A stretch of 64,000 bases of DNA from Meconema thalassinum (taxonomy: Eukaryota > Arthropoda > Insecta > Orthoptera > Tettigoniidae): positions 75,307,947-75,371,946 of the forward strand of contig OX336391.1 of the NCBI GenBank assembly GCA_946902985.2. Reading direction: 5' to 3'. Shown piece by piece: positions 43,722 through 56,505 of the stretch. The notes beneath the pieces were generated by a model that saw only the letters and a list, made by a program, of their open reading frames with translations, was not told where the DNA came from and did not search any database. Each line of letters starts with the position of its first letter. Position 1 is the stretch's first letter. A program made the translations under genes and the position numbers.

Positions 43722-45657
43722 TCTCTTACCCAACCCCTCACCTCCCCGCGGTCCTGTGGCCTCGTCCCTCACTGCTCTTGGCAGGCTCTGCAGTGGTCAC
43801 GTGATTTCCTGTTTTCTTTCTTTGTGTTCCCCCTTTCCCCTCTCTCTCCCCCTTTTCTCTCTGCGAGGCCCCTGCCTGCTGCTACTGCTCAGCTCGCCTG
43901 GCTAGCCGTTATCACCTTTTTACAGAGTTGCCACATGGTACCAACCTGTTATCATTTTACACCAATGTTGTCAGCTCTCACCCACATTCCATTCTCTTAG
44001 CCAACTAGCCAGGCTCCAAGCTGGCCTCTCGAACAGATATTCTGTTTTCCCATTCTGGCTGCCATTCAGACATAAAAAAACAAGTTCTGTTGTTAACAAC
44101 TTTCCCTCCTACCATTATGAATTTTGTCTGGTTACTGGTCAGTGTTTACCAACATGTTTAAAGATCATCATGAGGGATTTCCGAAATATTCGCCTTCATT
44201 CGTTCGTCATAGGAAAAAAAGTATATATATCGAAAAGCGACCCCTCGTTTTGCCATATATTGCCCCCCGTCGAAATTGCCATTTCCCATATCCACCATGG
44301 CCAATCATAGCCTCGTTGTAACATACGTCAAGCGCTATCGGCTCTCTGTCTACAAACACGCTTTTATTAAAAAACTTAAATGCTTAGTTTTTTTGTCCTA
44401 GAGACTTGACATTATTTTCATGGTAGGGGGTAGGGAACTTTCATTTATGTCAAACAAACTTATTTATCAACGTATTAATTTCCAAAATAGTAAAAATTCA
44501 AAATTTAAGGGTTTTCAAAAAATCTCAAAAAATTAAAAAGTTTTATTATAAAAAATAAAGGTCATAGAGACCATTGGTTTGAACCATTGAACAACGTTCT
44601 ATCATGTTTGGTTTTGAAACTGTCGCCTACTTTTAAAAACAAAATTTTTCAATATTTAAAAAAAATATAACGAGTGGTCTATAGGAAAGAGGACGCCAGT
44701 TCGAGTCCAACGACACCTCATTTATTAAAATCCGACCATCCGTTTGCCAATGATCAATGTTCGCTAGAAAGTAGGCTATCATTTTTTTCCTCCTACACCT
44801 TTTAAACTTGCTGCCACCCTAGAGGGCATGCCCACCTTTCATTAACGTCAACCAAACTTTTTTCCAACATTCACCGTTTTCAAAATAGCGCCAATCCAAA
44901 AAAACACAAGAATTTTCAAAATTAAAAAAAACACACACACATTCTTAGCCAAGAGGACGTCACCCCGCTCTTAAACAACACATCGTTCTAGCCTTACAAG
45001 CTCATTAAATATCACCAAAATGTCAAAAACGCACGTTTACCTCAAATTGCGTTTCAAAATTCCACCCATTGTAAAAAATAACCTCACCATCAAATAGAGC
45101 GGAAAAAATACCATCTAAACGACCCCTCACTCGACCCTAGTCCTCCTCCACCACCAACGTTTTCCAAGATAGCCATACGTATTCAAGCACACGCGCGATT
45201 ATGGGTAGAACCGGCCTTACCCCACTACTGCACAGTTTTAGTCCTAGAGGCTTGAAATTTATTTTGCTGGTAGAGGGGGTCAGGGCCATTCATTTATGTC
45301 CAGGAAATTGTTTTGTAAACTCTTTAGTTTCCAAATTATAAGAATTTCAAAATTACACTAAAAAAACATAAAATTAAAAAGTTTTATTATAAAAAATAAA
45401 GGACATAAAGATCGTTCGTTTAAGCTATTGCACAACGTTCTATCATGTTTGGTTTTTTAAATTATCGTCTATTTCCAAAAACAAAAGTTTTCAATTTAAA
45501 AATATATATAACGAATGGTCCATAGCAAAGCCCCCGTCAGCTCGAGTCCAACGACACCTCTTTCGTGAATCTCCGACCACGGGTTCGGGAGTTATCGGCT
45601 CGCATTGGGAGTAGTGGTTTGGGGGGGGGGGAGCAGAACTCTCACTACTCTCCTACT
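43722..45657 (-). repeat. Polinton right terminal inverted repeat
   Basis: Inverted partner of 23004-26975 without the foldback insertion, and thus its empty-site reference. Ends ..CTCTCCTACT at 45657. A G-run (about 45620-45631) opposes a C-run in the left arm. Confidence 0.9.
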
Positions 45658-46745
45658 CTCTTGGCATGTAGATTTGCAGAGTGTCTTTAAAATAAACAAA
45701 TATGTTACAGTATATTTTTAAATTAATAAAGAAAAATGCAATTTCTTGCCACTCACGCATGCGCACAATCCGCTTTGGCTCATGACGAAATGGCGCTGAG
45801 AAGTCCATTAAAATGACATTTACTTGATAACTGTACGCGTCCATGTTTAAAGCTTCCGTGTATTTGGAAACGGGCATTAACCAAGTCCTTACAATAATAT
45901 ATAGTACCAGTATGAACGTATACGAATGTGCAACATTGATTTATTTGTTAATGAAATGAATTTTCACCAGACAGCGGGTTATGAAGATACTATTGGCAAC
46001 TCAAACTAACACTTGGGGCGCTGCGGTCGGTCTGGATAAGTAGGGTAAAAATGCTCAATAACACGCGTTTGATATGGAACACGTTTTATTTTTCGGTTAT
46101 AATTAGTAAATGTGGTCCCTAAAATAATGACAGTTTTATTTTTAAGTGTATATATGTATAACTGTGCGATACACGTCATCTAATTTGTGTGTTCCACTGG
46201 CTTTTATGTGTCAATTGCATATTATCAAGCATCGGTTGTCTGCTGGTATTTGTCTTTGGTCAGTTCGAGTCATGGCGTTGTTACGTTTAAAAGCTATATT
46301 TGAGTTTCCTCACTCTACCATAGACTCTAGAAATTATTTGCTGCTTGGTAGGGCGAAGTGATGAGTTTAACTTGTATTAAAACTCGGGGGAGGCAGGAAT
46401 GGTTAGCAGGTGGGTTTGGTGTTCAATATCGGACAGAGTAGATATTTACCCTGCGGAGTCAAATTAAGCCTATATGACTCGTAGTGGAATGGCTCGGATA
46501 TCGCAGAGCGAGATGATGGCGATTGATAGGGTTATTGGAAATGAACTAGGGAGCGGAGAAGGCTACCTGACTGATGAAGCTTGGTTGTCCTCCGCTGGTG
46601 TAGGTTTGGCTCGGCGAGACTGTGCTTGGCTGTCTAGGTGCGGCTTGCCTCGGCGTAACAGTTAACAACCCGTCCTATCGTCAGTGAGTGTAGTGGTGAG
46701 TGGTCCAACCCGCTCCTGATGCCCGTATTTATTTGGTATCGTCAC
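45658..46745. other. Non-coding flank right of the Polinton
   Basis: Begins with CTCTTG (45658-45663), the right target-site copy. AT-rich, then a GC-richer stretch (46390-46690). No supported ORF. Confidence 0.45.
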
Positions 46746-46859
46746 CTTTGGGCTATTGCTATTTGCATCTTTTGGAAAGTGATGAAAACATTTATCCGCA
46801 GCCCTCTTATACATCGACTTACAGCCGTAAACTGAGCAATATACTTTGCTTTTACTCAT
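46746..46859 (-). CDS. Candidate first coding exon of a THAP-domain protein (partial)
   Basis: On the minus strand, ATG at 46859 opens onto SKSKVYCSVYGCKSMYKRAA and then FHHFPKDANS. C-x4-C followed by FHxFP is the start of a THAP zinc finger, a DNA-binding domain shared by host factors and P-element transposases. The frame meets a donor-like AAAG/GTGACG at 46746/46745, where first THAP exons often end. The rest of the domain (second C-x2-H and AVPTIF-type motif) is not seen nearby, so it would be on a further exon or lost. A P-element relic is an alternative. Confidence 0.45.
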
Positions 46860-47069
46860 TTTGCACTCTATCAACGAGTAAAACTTATTATTTATGTATA
46901 AAGAATTTACCACGATCTGCTTACCAATACAAGAAACCATATACAAACAGTCACCACGTGACAAAAGTACCCTACTTGGTAAGTTTCTCATTTTTACCGC
47001 TAGATGTCATATCAGATAGCTGGAGTTGCCAATAGGGTTGCGCCAGTAACTGAACGAGACTGCACAAAT

Positions 47070-47150
47070 AGCCATGAGGTTAGGGTGAATTACTGTCGAT
47101 CGAAAGAGTCCAGGTTCGATCCCATCTCTCTGCAGGTCTTTTACCACTCA
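47070..47150 (+). mobile_element. tRNA-derived SINE head (diverged)
   Basis: Box A-like TAGCCATGAGGTTAGGGTG and box B-like AGGTTCGATCCC at tRNA spacing, with an anticodon-like ACTGTCGATCGAAAGAG between. Acceptor arms do not pair. Confidence 0.45.
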
Positions 47151-47779
47151 GATATTGTTTTATCAAGGAGTATTATTAACGTTTTACATTTTGTAAGTGA
47201 GTTTTTTAGGCGTTGACTGGAATTAATATATTTCTTGCATAAAGCAGGCAAGAAATCTACGAAATTCATCCTTCATGCTCCGCGCGCGGATTCTCTCAAT
47301 GCAAATCTATTAAGGGCCGAAGTCATGTCACTTATAGTTACCAAGTTTAGATATCTTACATGTTGTAGACCAGAAATGAAGCGAGTGTGATACGTCTCTT
47401 AAACAATGATACTTTGAGCCTTAGCAGTCTTTGCTTGAAATTGCTAGCGGAGACTTAGATATCGCGAGCACAAATGCAGTTTTCGTGCACAGTTGGAATG
47501 TTTCGTCATCCCTTGGGATTCCTGGAGCGGCCAAGAAAAACAAAGATACAAACAACAGACACTTCACCAGACGAGTGAAACTGTTATAGGGCGATCGATT
47601 CCCAAATTACGTCATGATATCTTTAACTTCTATCTGCTCCACCCGGGCGCTAATGTGGCATGTATCCACAGAATGAGTAGAACAGGATTCTGTAAGTTAC
47701 ACATGATAGCTTGTAATTAAAACTACTCGAAGAATGGATTAAGCTGAGACAAATTATAACACACAATGCTTTTTAACTG

Positions 47780-48095
47780 GTGGGTGTGGTGGCGCAGCGG
47801 TCAAGCTGTAGCCTATGCCTCTCACCAAGGTAGACCGGGTTCGATTCCCGGTCAATACATGTGAGATTTTTGAAGTACAATGCCATGTCCTGTGGTTCGG
47901 ATTTCGGTGCTGAGTAGGCCTATAGGCTACAATTAGCTTTGTACCTAAGCTCTATGCCTCACACCAAGCTAGACCGGGTACGATTCCGGGTCAATACATG
48001 TGAGATTTTCGAATTGCAATGCCATGTCCTGTGGTTCGGATTTCGGCGCAAGTGAGTAGGCCTATAGGATACAATTACCTTTGTACCTGATTTGT
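47780..48095 (+). mobile_element. tRNA-derived SINE with internal ~139-bp tandem duplication
   Basis: The first unit has box A (GGTGGCGCAGCGGTC) and a perfect-looking box B (GGGTTCGATTCCCGG). From ATGCCTCTCACCAAG onward the sequence repeats after about 139 bp (ATGCCTCACACCAAG at about 47954), including TACATGTGAGATTTT, AATGCCATGTCCTGTGGTTCGGATTTCGG and GTAGGCCTATAGG. The second copy lacks the box A part, so it arose by partial duplication. Confidence 0.7.
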
Positions 48096-51000
48096 TGCAA
48101 TAGCACGAATTTTTCTTTGCCACCAAGAATTGATAGTTGGCATAGCCTAATTATCAAGTCAAATCTTTCCCTGTAGTATTAAAAAAAGGTTGTTCTGTAT
48201 GTACTGTACATAATTAAGGTATTTTGTTCAGATGGCTGGTTTCACTGTGTAGCCTAGATTGCAATACCAGTATTAGTCATTATTGCTGCAGAAGTTTTGG
48301 TATATTGTTGCACATGGGAAATCTGTTGAGCCGATTCTGAATCAAGGGCTTTAATTGACTGAAGTATTCACTATGCTAAGGTTATGAGCCCGTCAGACGA
48401 GTCGTCTGGGTTGCCACTAACCGCAATAGCTTCCCAGACAACTCACCGTCTGGACACATACGCCGAAGAGGACCGGATGTACTTCCTATAGGTCAATGCG
48501 CACGAAGACGCAGCAACACGGGGCGATCGGGCAGACACGGAGAATAAGTGAAAGGACCCAAGAAGTACACCGTAGAAACACTTAGATTACAAAATAATAG
48601 CATCCAGACTTATGTTAACTCGATAGAATTTATTTAATCCCGCAAGCTAAATTAAAAAAAGATAAGGAGTCGAAGATCCTATACTGATTGAAAATGAAAA
48701 TAACCCTCGCGAAAGATCTAATTACAAGAAAATGCAAAAGCAACAAGCTAGGGTAGTGGCACGTAACGTACACCCTACACAGATGAAACGGGTTATTTGA
48801 AAAAGAAGTTAAGTTAACAGCAATAGCAATAAAAGAATGTATGATGGTACCACTCACCTATTTATCTTTAATCAAGTTAATATTCTAGCTAAATCCTGAC
48901 AATTACCACAAAGTATACGGTGACTTACTACCGTAACAAACAAATGATTACAACAAATCTATGTGACAACCAGTTTGAAAAAAAAACAATTAAGTTATCC
49001 TTACTGGCTAAAGGGTACATCAGGTAAGCACATAATATTCACATCAATAAATAAATAAAGACAACACAGCGTTTAGAAAAGCTTCTTATTCCTGCCTGCG
49101 TACATGCAAGAACACTGTTTGTATTCTTGGGTCATCTAGTGTATTTTAGGTTGGTAATAGCGCGATCGGAATCACGACTTACATTACTTAAGCATTGAGT
49201 TCCACTAGTTGAGAACTAATGGTCCGCAACAGCTCTGTCGTCTCAAGATTGTGTACTGTAGTCTAAGAGTCATTTCCCGGTTGGAAATGTGATCAATCCA
49301 AAGAGTCGGCCATTTGCATCAATTTGCAAGTCATATAAATTTTACAATCATTATGGATATCTTAATTAGCATAATTAGGTCTTGATATTTTTAGAAGCAT
49401 TATTTACATTGTCGTAGGTTTAGAATGGACACCTAGGCTTAACTAGTGTGAAGTCTACAATTGATCATCACCTAGTCTCAACATCGGCTCACACATGGCC
49501 GGAAAAACAATAACACGAGTTACCAGACTCGGGTTGCACGATAACACTGACGGGGCACCAAGCTCTCCATTCAGTCTTCAGGTAACAATCCTGGACAGTG
49601 GTCGCAGATAAAATATCTGTACGACGGCGCGACAAAAGCACTCTACTCTTACATAAAAGCCTTCAAATACGGTGTCGAATAACCTCTCCATAATAGACAA
49701 TGACTTCCGTATATTTCAAAAACAATGCGCTTCCTAAAGCGTTGAAGAAGTTATCATAACGTCCAGTGAAGTAAGCAAATATATGACTGCTATAAGACTG
49801 CATGAACTTGCTCTGGAAATAATCAATACATTCCACTCATGAAAATAGTGACGTACGCATGCGCGTCCTGTCTAACTGTAACATAGTCGTCTCTCTCTGA
49901 GCGTTGGGATCCATGCTAGTACACATTCAACTCTGGTGTGTCAAACACACTCACTCTGCTCATCGCATGAGGCGATAATATACACTTCACAGGCGTTATA
50001 CATACAAAAGAAGTTGCTAATCAAATAACGCTGGCTTACAAACTATAACATGAATGATTAAATAATTGGTGGCTTCACCACCACGCAAAGAAATGAATGT
50101 AAGTCATGGGTAATGTTAAAAGAAATTGCAAAGATTGAAATTCAAAGATATTCCACTCGGAATAAAAGATTTTCGAATCGGTGGAAGATATTCCACTCTT
50201 CAAATATATACAGGTGGGCGTTCACATAAAGTTGGCGTGTCTTGTGACTTGACACTAACAAAATATTAAAATAAGCGACAATCCTACTGACTGCTAGGAT
50301 GTCTAAAACGATACTGAGTATATCTGGGGTTCGACGCTTAGTTCTAACTGGAACTGTTTTGTGGCTTCAGAGCTCACATTACAACATAAATTAACACATT
50401 CAAAAGGTCGTGATTTCAGTCGGTCACGAAACGATACGACCATTACAAAGCCCAAAAGAAATTAAAGCAGTGGCGTGAAAAGGAGGTTCGCAAGAGGGGG
50501 TCACAAAAATATGACTCAACGATGGCTATCCATCGCTCAAAAGTCGAAGTTGGCCCATACTAAGGGTTGACCAAAACGAGTCCAAATGACTTGTGATCCT
50601 GTCTAATCCATGAATATTAGGACATAACGTCCCGCGAAAACCTTCACGATGCACCACGAACACATGGTGGCAAATCCACTGTGAAAATAAATAAGATTAT
50701 ACTATCTACAAGCCCTACCTCTCTGGTGTCACTAGTTCGGTTAATTTAACTACTATCTACTCCACCACAGCTCAACCCGTACAATGAGACAAGAACAAAC
50801 TCACATAGCAGCCACCCACAGAATCGTGGTGTAACAGAGACAGGGTGGTTGGTGATAATTCCTGGTAATCACTCTGGCATCGAGCTTATCCCATTCCATC
50901 TTCCTTCTCCTACTAGTGATCTCTCGAGCAAAGATCTCATTCTCATGGTCAGCGATTGGGTTGATCGTTCCATGGACTCCAATTCCCAAAGAATAGGTGG

Positions 51001-52300
51001 TAAATCCTCCTGCCATGGTGTAGTGGTCCCCTGGTAGAATATTCCTCACATCATGGGGGTCCTTACTCCTTCTTACTGACTATCGTCAGCGTATAGAACA
51101 TGATGTACACGTGGTCGAAGTAGTTATGCATATTGAATGTTACACACGTGGTTTCAACTGAAGTTAGATTTAGCACAGTTTTAATGAATAAATCACTGGC
51201 TTTACTTGGCAGACTGATCAAAATTGCCCATTCACTGTCTGCTTCACAGAATTTACACGACACGTGGTGTCGGCAATCACAGATTCTGATAAAAATCACC
51301 ATTCAAAAATATCGAAGATTATAGTGATAACTAACACTTGATCGTTCGTGGATGGTTTACAGATCACAGTATTTTAACACTCTCACGGTCATAAGATATG
51401 TGAGGTTCACAGAAAAGCATGTGGTGTTATAATCACCAAAATATGTCTCAAAATTGACATGAAAAATCCACACTTTGCACGTGCGGTCGGTAAATTTATC
51501 ACTAAAATAAATTTCATCTGATAATTACAATTCACTTGTGATTCGCCGTTGATGTTCGTCGATTTGCATATCACCTCGTGGCGAAATATCGTGGTGATCG
51601 TCTCGTGGACGAGAATGGTTTCACTTTTTCACACACAATTTTTAAATAATACTTTCCTCGCAGCGAAGCACTGCACACATTTGTGCGAAAGTAAACGTAA
51701 CACGACGTTTCGTCGGATGTACAGGTAATCCTTACCCTCAGGTGGACTTATAATATTCTTCGTCTCTTTGGACGGACAAAAGTACAGCACGTCTGCTTCG
51801 GACGGCTTCTTAACACGTAGGCAATGAGCTTCGGTCCTCCTGGCTCGTGCAGGTCGAAAAATGAGTCGTTGACGATCCATTTCCTGCCGCGAATCTGCGA
51901 TGTTAATTCCTTTTACCTTAAATTAAAAATCGGTAAACATCGTAATGTTTCCGTTAAACAGATCTACATAATGGAATAATCTGAGACTTTTACTTATCAA
52001 AAAAGTGTTAGTTGGTGCTCAGAATTAATTATCAAGGTGAGTGTCCAATGTCAAGACATCTCCCATTTTTCCTGTATGTCTCGCGCTGATACAGGGCACG
52101 TTCAGTTACAATGGCATGACATATTCCACATTATTCTCAGTAAATATCACCGAGCTATGAGCTCACTCGGGCTCAGTATGGACAGTTAATCAGCATATTT
52201 GCAAAATGCTATCCTGACAGAGAAAAATAGTGCCAAATGCTCCTACATTTTCCTTTCACCATTTTGCAGTTTTCATGTGTCGACAGTTTTTATTTCATTT
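48096..52300. other. Non-coding, no firm gene
   Basis: AT-rich, many short ORFs. A minus-strand frame from ATG 51880 ends at a strong donor (GAGG/GTAAGG, exon end 51736) and could be a first exon (starts MDRQRLIFRPARARR), but has no recognisable domain. A minus-strand 82-codon frame at 50801-51049 (GGFTTYSLGIGVHG) looks protein-like but is unidentified. A CAGACGAGTCGTCTG palindrome lies at about 48396-48410. Confidence 0.35.
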
Positions 52301-52304
52301 GAGG

Positions 52305-52570
52305 GCCTTGAGCATCGTGGTCATGTAGCTTTGTACATGTGTGTGTTGAATTATTGTGATAACCTGTGTTATTGTGTTGGTTGCACTAGCGTGTGTATGT
52401 GTAATTGGGGATAGGATTGGAAATGAAGCGGCCATGGCCTTCAGTTAGGAACCATCATGGTACATTCCTGGAGTAGAAGTAGTAAAACACAGAAAACCAC
52501 TTCCGGAATGGCTGAGTTTGGAATCGAACCCACCCCTTCTCAGTTTTGCCCCACGAGGCTAAGTGTACCC
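52305..52570 (-). mobile_element. Diverged minus-strand SINE of the 6585 family, with shared flank
   Basis: GAAGCGGCCATGGCCTT, AGAAAACCACTTCCGGAATGGCTGA and the reversed box B GGAATCGAACCCACC match the complement of the SINE at 6585-6872, with losses in the middle. The preceding GATAACCTGTGTTATTGTG block matches 14700-14740. Confidence 0.6.
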
Positions 52571-53209
52571 CGTTCAAGCCTTCAAATCAGCATTAAATAT
52601 CTTGAAAGAGCCGGGAATTTCTGTAGTACGAATCCCAACACATTACGAAAAATACAGTATATGCAGTGAATCCACCCGCCTTGGTGGCTTCCTTCTGGAT
52701 GTTTTTGAAATCGCGCCATGCGCTACGGTACTCCTTTGTTTTCCTCAGTTCATTCGTTGCTGTATGAAACATACAAGGCATGTCCAAAATGTTGTGTCAT
52801 GAAATTCCACTAATGAACCGTACCTTTGCCTGTTATGTGACAATAATGTACAATACGTTGAAATTCTGACATTACAAATACTGGACGACTTTCCCGGTTT
52901 ACTTCGTAAATAAGCATACACTATTATGGTATTTGAAGCCATTTTTCAGTGTAGTTTTGGTAATCAAAATTTAATGTTTTTCAATCGGTCGACACGATTG
53001 TACCCAATTGTAATGGGTGGTACCCTATTCACGAAAGAAAGTGCGAATATAGTCCCTGCCAGAACAGTGTCACGTCGAGCCCGCATATCAATGAAGCCGT
53101 GCGGGCGGTTTATACACATGCGAGAGTTCTCGCACGCGTGTACAGTGTAGAGTCCTCGACGAACAAATGTAAACATAGTTCTGCATTGTATTTATCTTGC
53201 GAGAAGTCA

Positions 53210-54330
53210 ACGCTTGGTTTCTTTGGCCTTTCGTGTTGTAATGGTAAAATAGATCTGCTGGAATATAAAATACCTGACAGGCTGAATTAATTTTTGACTC
53301 GAGATGATATCTCAAGGAATTTCAGATATAATACTCGACTGTACAACAATGCTATGTCCTTTGTTTCCTTTGGTGCCAATGTTATCTTGCCACATGAATA
53401 CGGTCTATATTGATTTATTTTTCTGGAATGTCACATCATTGCATTTCTTCCTTCTATTCCAAAAATATAAGCGAAGGTTCTAAAGGCCAGTTGTATATAT
53501 TAGACTCCTCAGAAGCTAATCAAGTCAGATCTGTAAATCAAGTGAATTCTTGCTTCAGGGTGGGCACACTTCAGAATTTAGACAATATTTTGCAAGGGCA
53601 TAAACTGTACATTCAGCATTCAAAATACATTTCAACTTAAATGAGAGTTCAGTGTCTAGATAAAATTAAATTGTAATCCAGCGGACGATATTCGATTATC
53701 ATGACTCATAATATGGGGTGAAGCCACAATGGCAAATATTAATTCAATAATGTGTGTGAATCGACTTCGAAAATATATTATACGTAACGACATAATTCCC
53801 TTTTGTGGGAAAGTTATTGTTCTTGGAGGAAATTTCAGGTAGGTTTTGTCTGTTGTTCCTTCTCGCCAAACAGTTATTCACAATTGTAGTAAATACTCTT
53901 CACCCTGGCCCTTCTCCAAAATAATCCCCTTACATAAAAACACGCGATCGAAACCAGATAAAATGGAATATTTTGATTTTTGTTACAAGCTAACGACGAC
54001 TAACCTCTGAGGATGGTGAGGAATCAAATGTTATTGAATTACCAGCCAGACTTCCAACTCATGATGATATCGTGGCTGAGATTTACGGCGAAACATTCAC
54101 CTCTGCGAAGGTACTTCACATTCTTACACCAAAAAATGAACACTATAATGAAATTAATTATAAAGTCATTGAACTGATATCCAGTAGTTCAAAAATATAC
54201 ACCAGCGTTAACTGAAAATGAAATCAGTTACTTCAGTTCCCCACAGAATTCATTAATTCCTTGGAAATAAGTGATTACCTCTACATATTGAACCGTTGCA
54301 AAGAAGCATTTGAGACTCAATTTCGGGGGG
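53210..54330 (+). pseudogene. Helitron Rep-helicase relic (frameshifted PIF1-type helicase)
   Basis: Not one long ORF, but ordered fragments in changing plus-strand frames match Helitron proteins. They are CCNGKIDLLEYKIP (53233-53275), RNFRYNTRLYNNAMSFVSFGA (about 53310-53380), GQLYILDSSEANQVR (53487-53531), LIIWGEATMANI (about 53703-53740), CGKVIVLGGNFRQVLSVVP (53797-53860), a SRQTVIHNC..SSPWPF stretch, LPTHDDIVAEIYG, and HILTPKNEHYNEINYKVIELI (about 54115-54180). The last piece is FPTEFINSL (about 54240). Helicase motif II has lost its aspartate (WGEA for WDEA) and motif III reads GGNFRQ for GGDFRQ. This is a dead copy. The Rep nuclease part upstream was not found. Confidence 0.75.
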
Positions 54331-54629
54331 TGTAGCAGTCCATTTCGTAAAGTTGTTGTTAAGCGCTTCTTATAACATGCAGGGTAACATATAACAAAAT
54401 AACATGCAGGAAAAAGTGAATACCAGGATTAAAACATATGAATTTAATAAACAGATCAACAAATTTACACTATTTACAACAAAAACACAAGGACTCCCAA
54501 ATGACACCCTCTTGAATTAATAAAAATGACAAACTAGGCCTGATCTCAGGAGAGATCGTAAACATCTGGACCAAATGTCCCAAATTACTGCAATGACATG
54601 TTCGTGTGCGGCTTTCCTACATGCGGTAC
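54331..54629. other. Short non-coding gap before the Gypsy LTR
   Basis: Starts with a GGGGGGTGTAGCAG phrase (about 54327-54340), which could be the rest of the Helitron or an old polypurine tract. No gene. Confidence 0.4.
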
Positions 54630-56423
54630 TGTGCCCGTTTAGACCGGAGTCCGCACGACCACATATGCATTTTACCAATAATCAGTCAGCACGAGAGTCA
54701 AAATATCCCGGGGCGCCAGATGGGTTAAAGCTAATCGCAAAAACGACATCAAATGAAAAAAATGCTTTACTGATTTTTGGCTTAATGCAACAATAAGGAT
54801 AGAAGGAGATTCAACTGGGCATAACACATCATGTAAAATTATCTCATTTTATTTTGAATTTAAAATTGACTGCAAAATAAAATGCTCAAAGCAGCATCAT
54901 TCATGTGTGGCGACCCACATTCCTATTTAAACAATATACAAAAATTTTCCAACACATTGGACAATTATTTTTGGAAACACAAGTCTGATTATTAGTCCTG
55001 TAGACTGTGTTCCAAAATTATATCGATTATTTATGATTAAATCCAGTTCAAATTTAATTGTCTTTACTGGAAATGCTGTAGTTCACTGTTTGAATTATTA
55101 CATAATAATAACACTCGTAGAATAACTGTTCATAGAATTTTTAACTTTCACTTAATTTTCCAGTTCCAAAAAATATTGTCAAAAAATATTATTATCTCTG
55201 AATCAACACAAATTATGTACACATATTAATAACATCTGAAAAGTATTTGACCTTGAGCATAGCATCGAAGAACTGTGCGAAGCACAACAAAATTAATTGT
55301 TCTTCTGACATTAAACGTTTCGAGAAGTGACTCGATTATGAACTTCAAGTTCCTAACAAAATATATGATTTCTGAATCATAAACTTGATCAATAAATTGT
55401 TGGACCATCCAACTATTCAATTTTCCACTTGGAATCATTATTAAGAAAAATATTTATATTTGTGGCCATTTTAGTAACTTTCACAACTTACAATTCTTCG
55501 ACAGAATACGGAAATAAGAATTGTAGCTTCATAATAAATTCATTTAGTTCATGGCACTAGGATTGAAAACATCCTTCAAATTATTCGTGGTTATAGAATT
55601 ATTTTTAATTGGCAGTGGCCCATTCTATTATTCTTATAAGAACACAATATTCCAACAACAACGGCAAAGGTCTTCCTCTGAAGAAGAATAAAATACTATC
55701 ATGACAAATCCGGGTTCTAGCAAAATCAAAGTCTTAATGGAATCCGTAAACAAAGTTGAAATAAGAACTGATGGTTTTTAAGAAATAACCTTCGGGTCAT
55801 TCATACGACGCAATGTGTAGTTCCAATACTCCTTCTTTAACACTGAGTCATCGAACCTGCTATTTGATTGATGCTCAAATAAAAACTTCCTCATTCCTGC
55901 GACTTAAACATGCGCACCTGGGAATGGCATTTCAACTACTCCACACACATAAATTTTCTTCCCAAAATTTATACAATAAATCAAGCCTCTGCTTGTTATC
56001 AACACTGGAAGATTTATAAACTTACAAGTTTATTTTATTTTACCATTCAGTTCAACCCGTGAAGTTACCATACTTATGATACTCTTTATTTCACTTTCGA
56101 ATGTGTATCTACGTCATGATTTTATATAAATACAAAAATATCCTAATTGATACAAATATAATTTGCTTCCCGTTTCATGCCTCTCCGTGTTATCTGAAAA
56201 ATATACTTTGCTCATTGCAAATATTAACAGTTCAACCAGAACTGTCATGTTGGTTGAATGCGGGCTTGCGCTAACCACTCTCCTTCGGAAAATGACCTGT
56301 TCCAAACTAGAAATGATTAAACTACTTCATGGGCTCTCTCTCAATAAATGTGATTATTAGAAAATATAAGATCCAAGAATTATTTAGAAAAGTTATGAAA
56401 ATCATTATTATTATTATTAGTGG

Positions 56424-56505
<82 letters not shown>

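Larger units (their letters stand above)
23004..45657. mobile_element. Polinton/Maverick element, 22.65 kb, decayed
   Basis: Bounded by ~1.9-kb terminal inverted repeats whose tips read AGTAAGGGAGTAGTGAGAG (left) and, in complement, AGTAGGAGAGTAGTGAGAG (right), giving the AG..CT ends expected of Polintons. The flanks CTCTTC and CTCTTG match in five of six bases, as for a 6-bp target duplication. Inside are the hallmark genes: integrase, packaging ATPase, adenain-type protease, penton-like and major capsid proteins, and protein-primed DNA polymerase B. Left-end early-type genes (integrase, DUF8207-like, ATPase) read leftward, the virion block reads rightward from 29920 to 37061, and POLB reads leftward from the right side. 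Several genes carry stops or frameshifts, so the copy cannot act alone. It also hosts later insertions. Confidence 0.95.
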
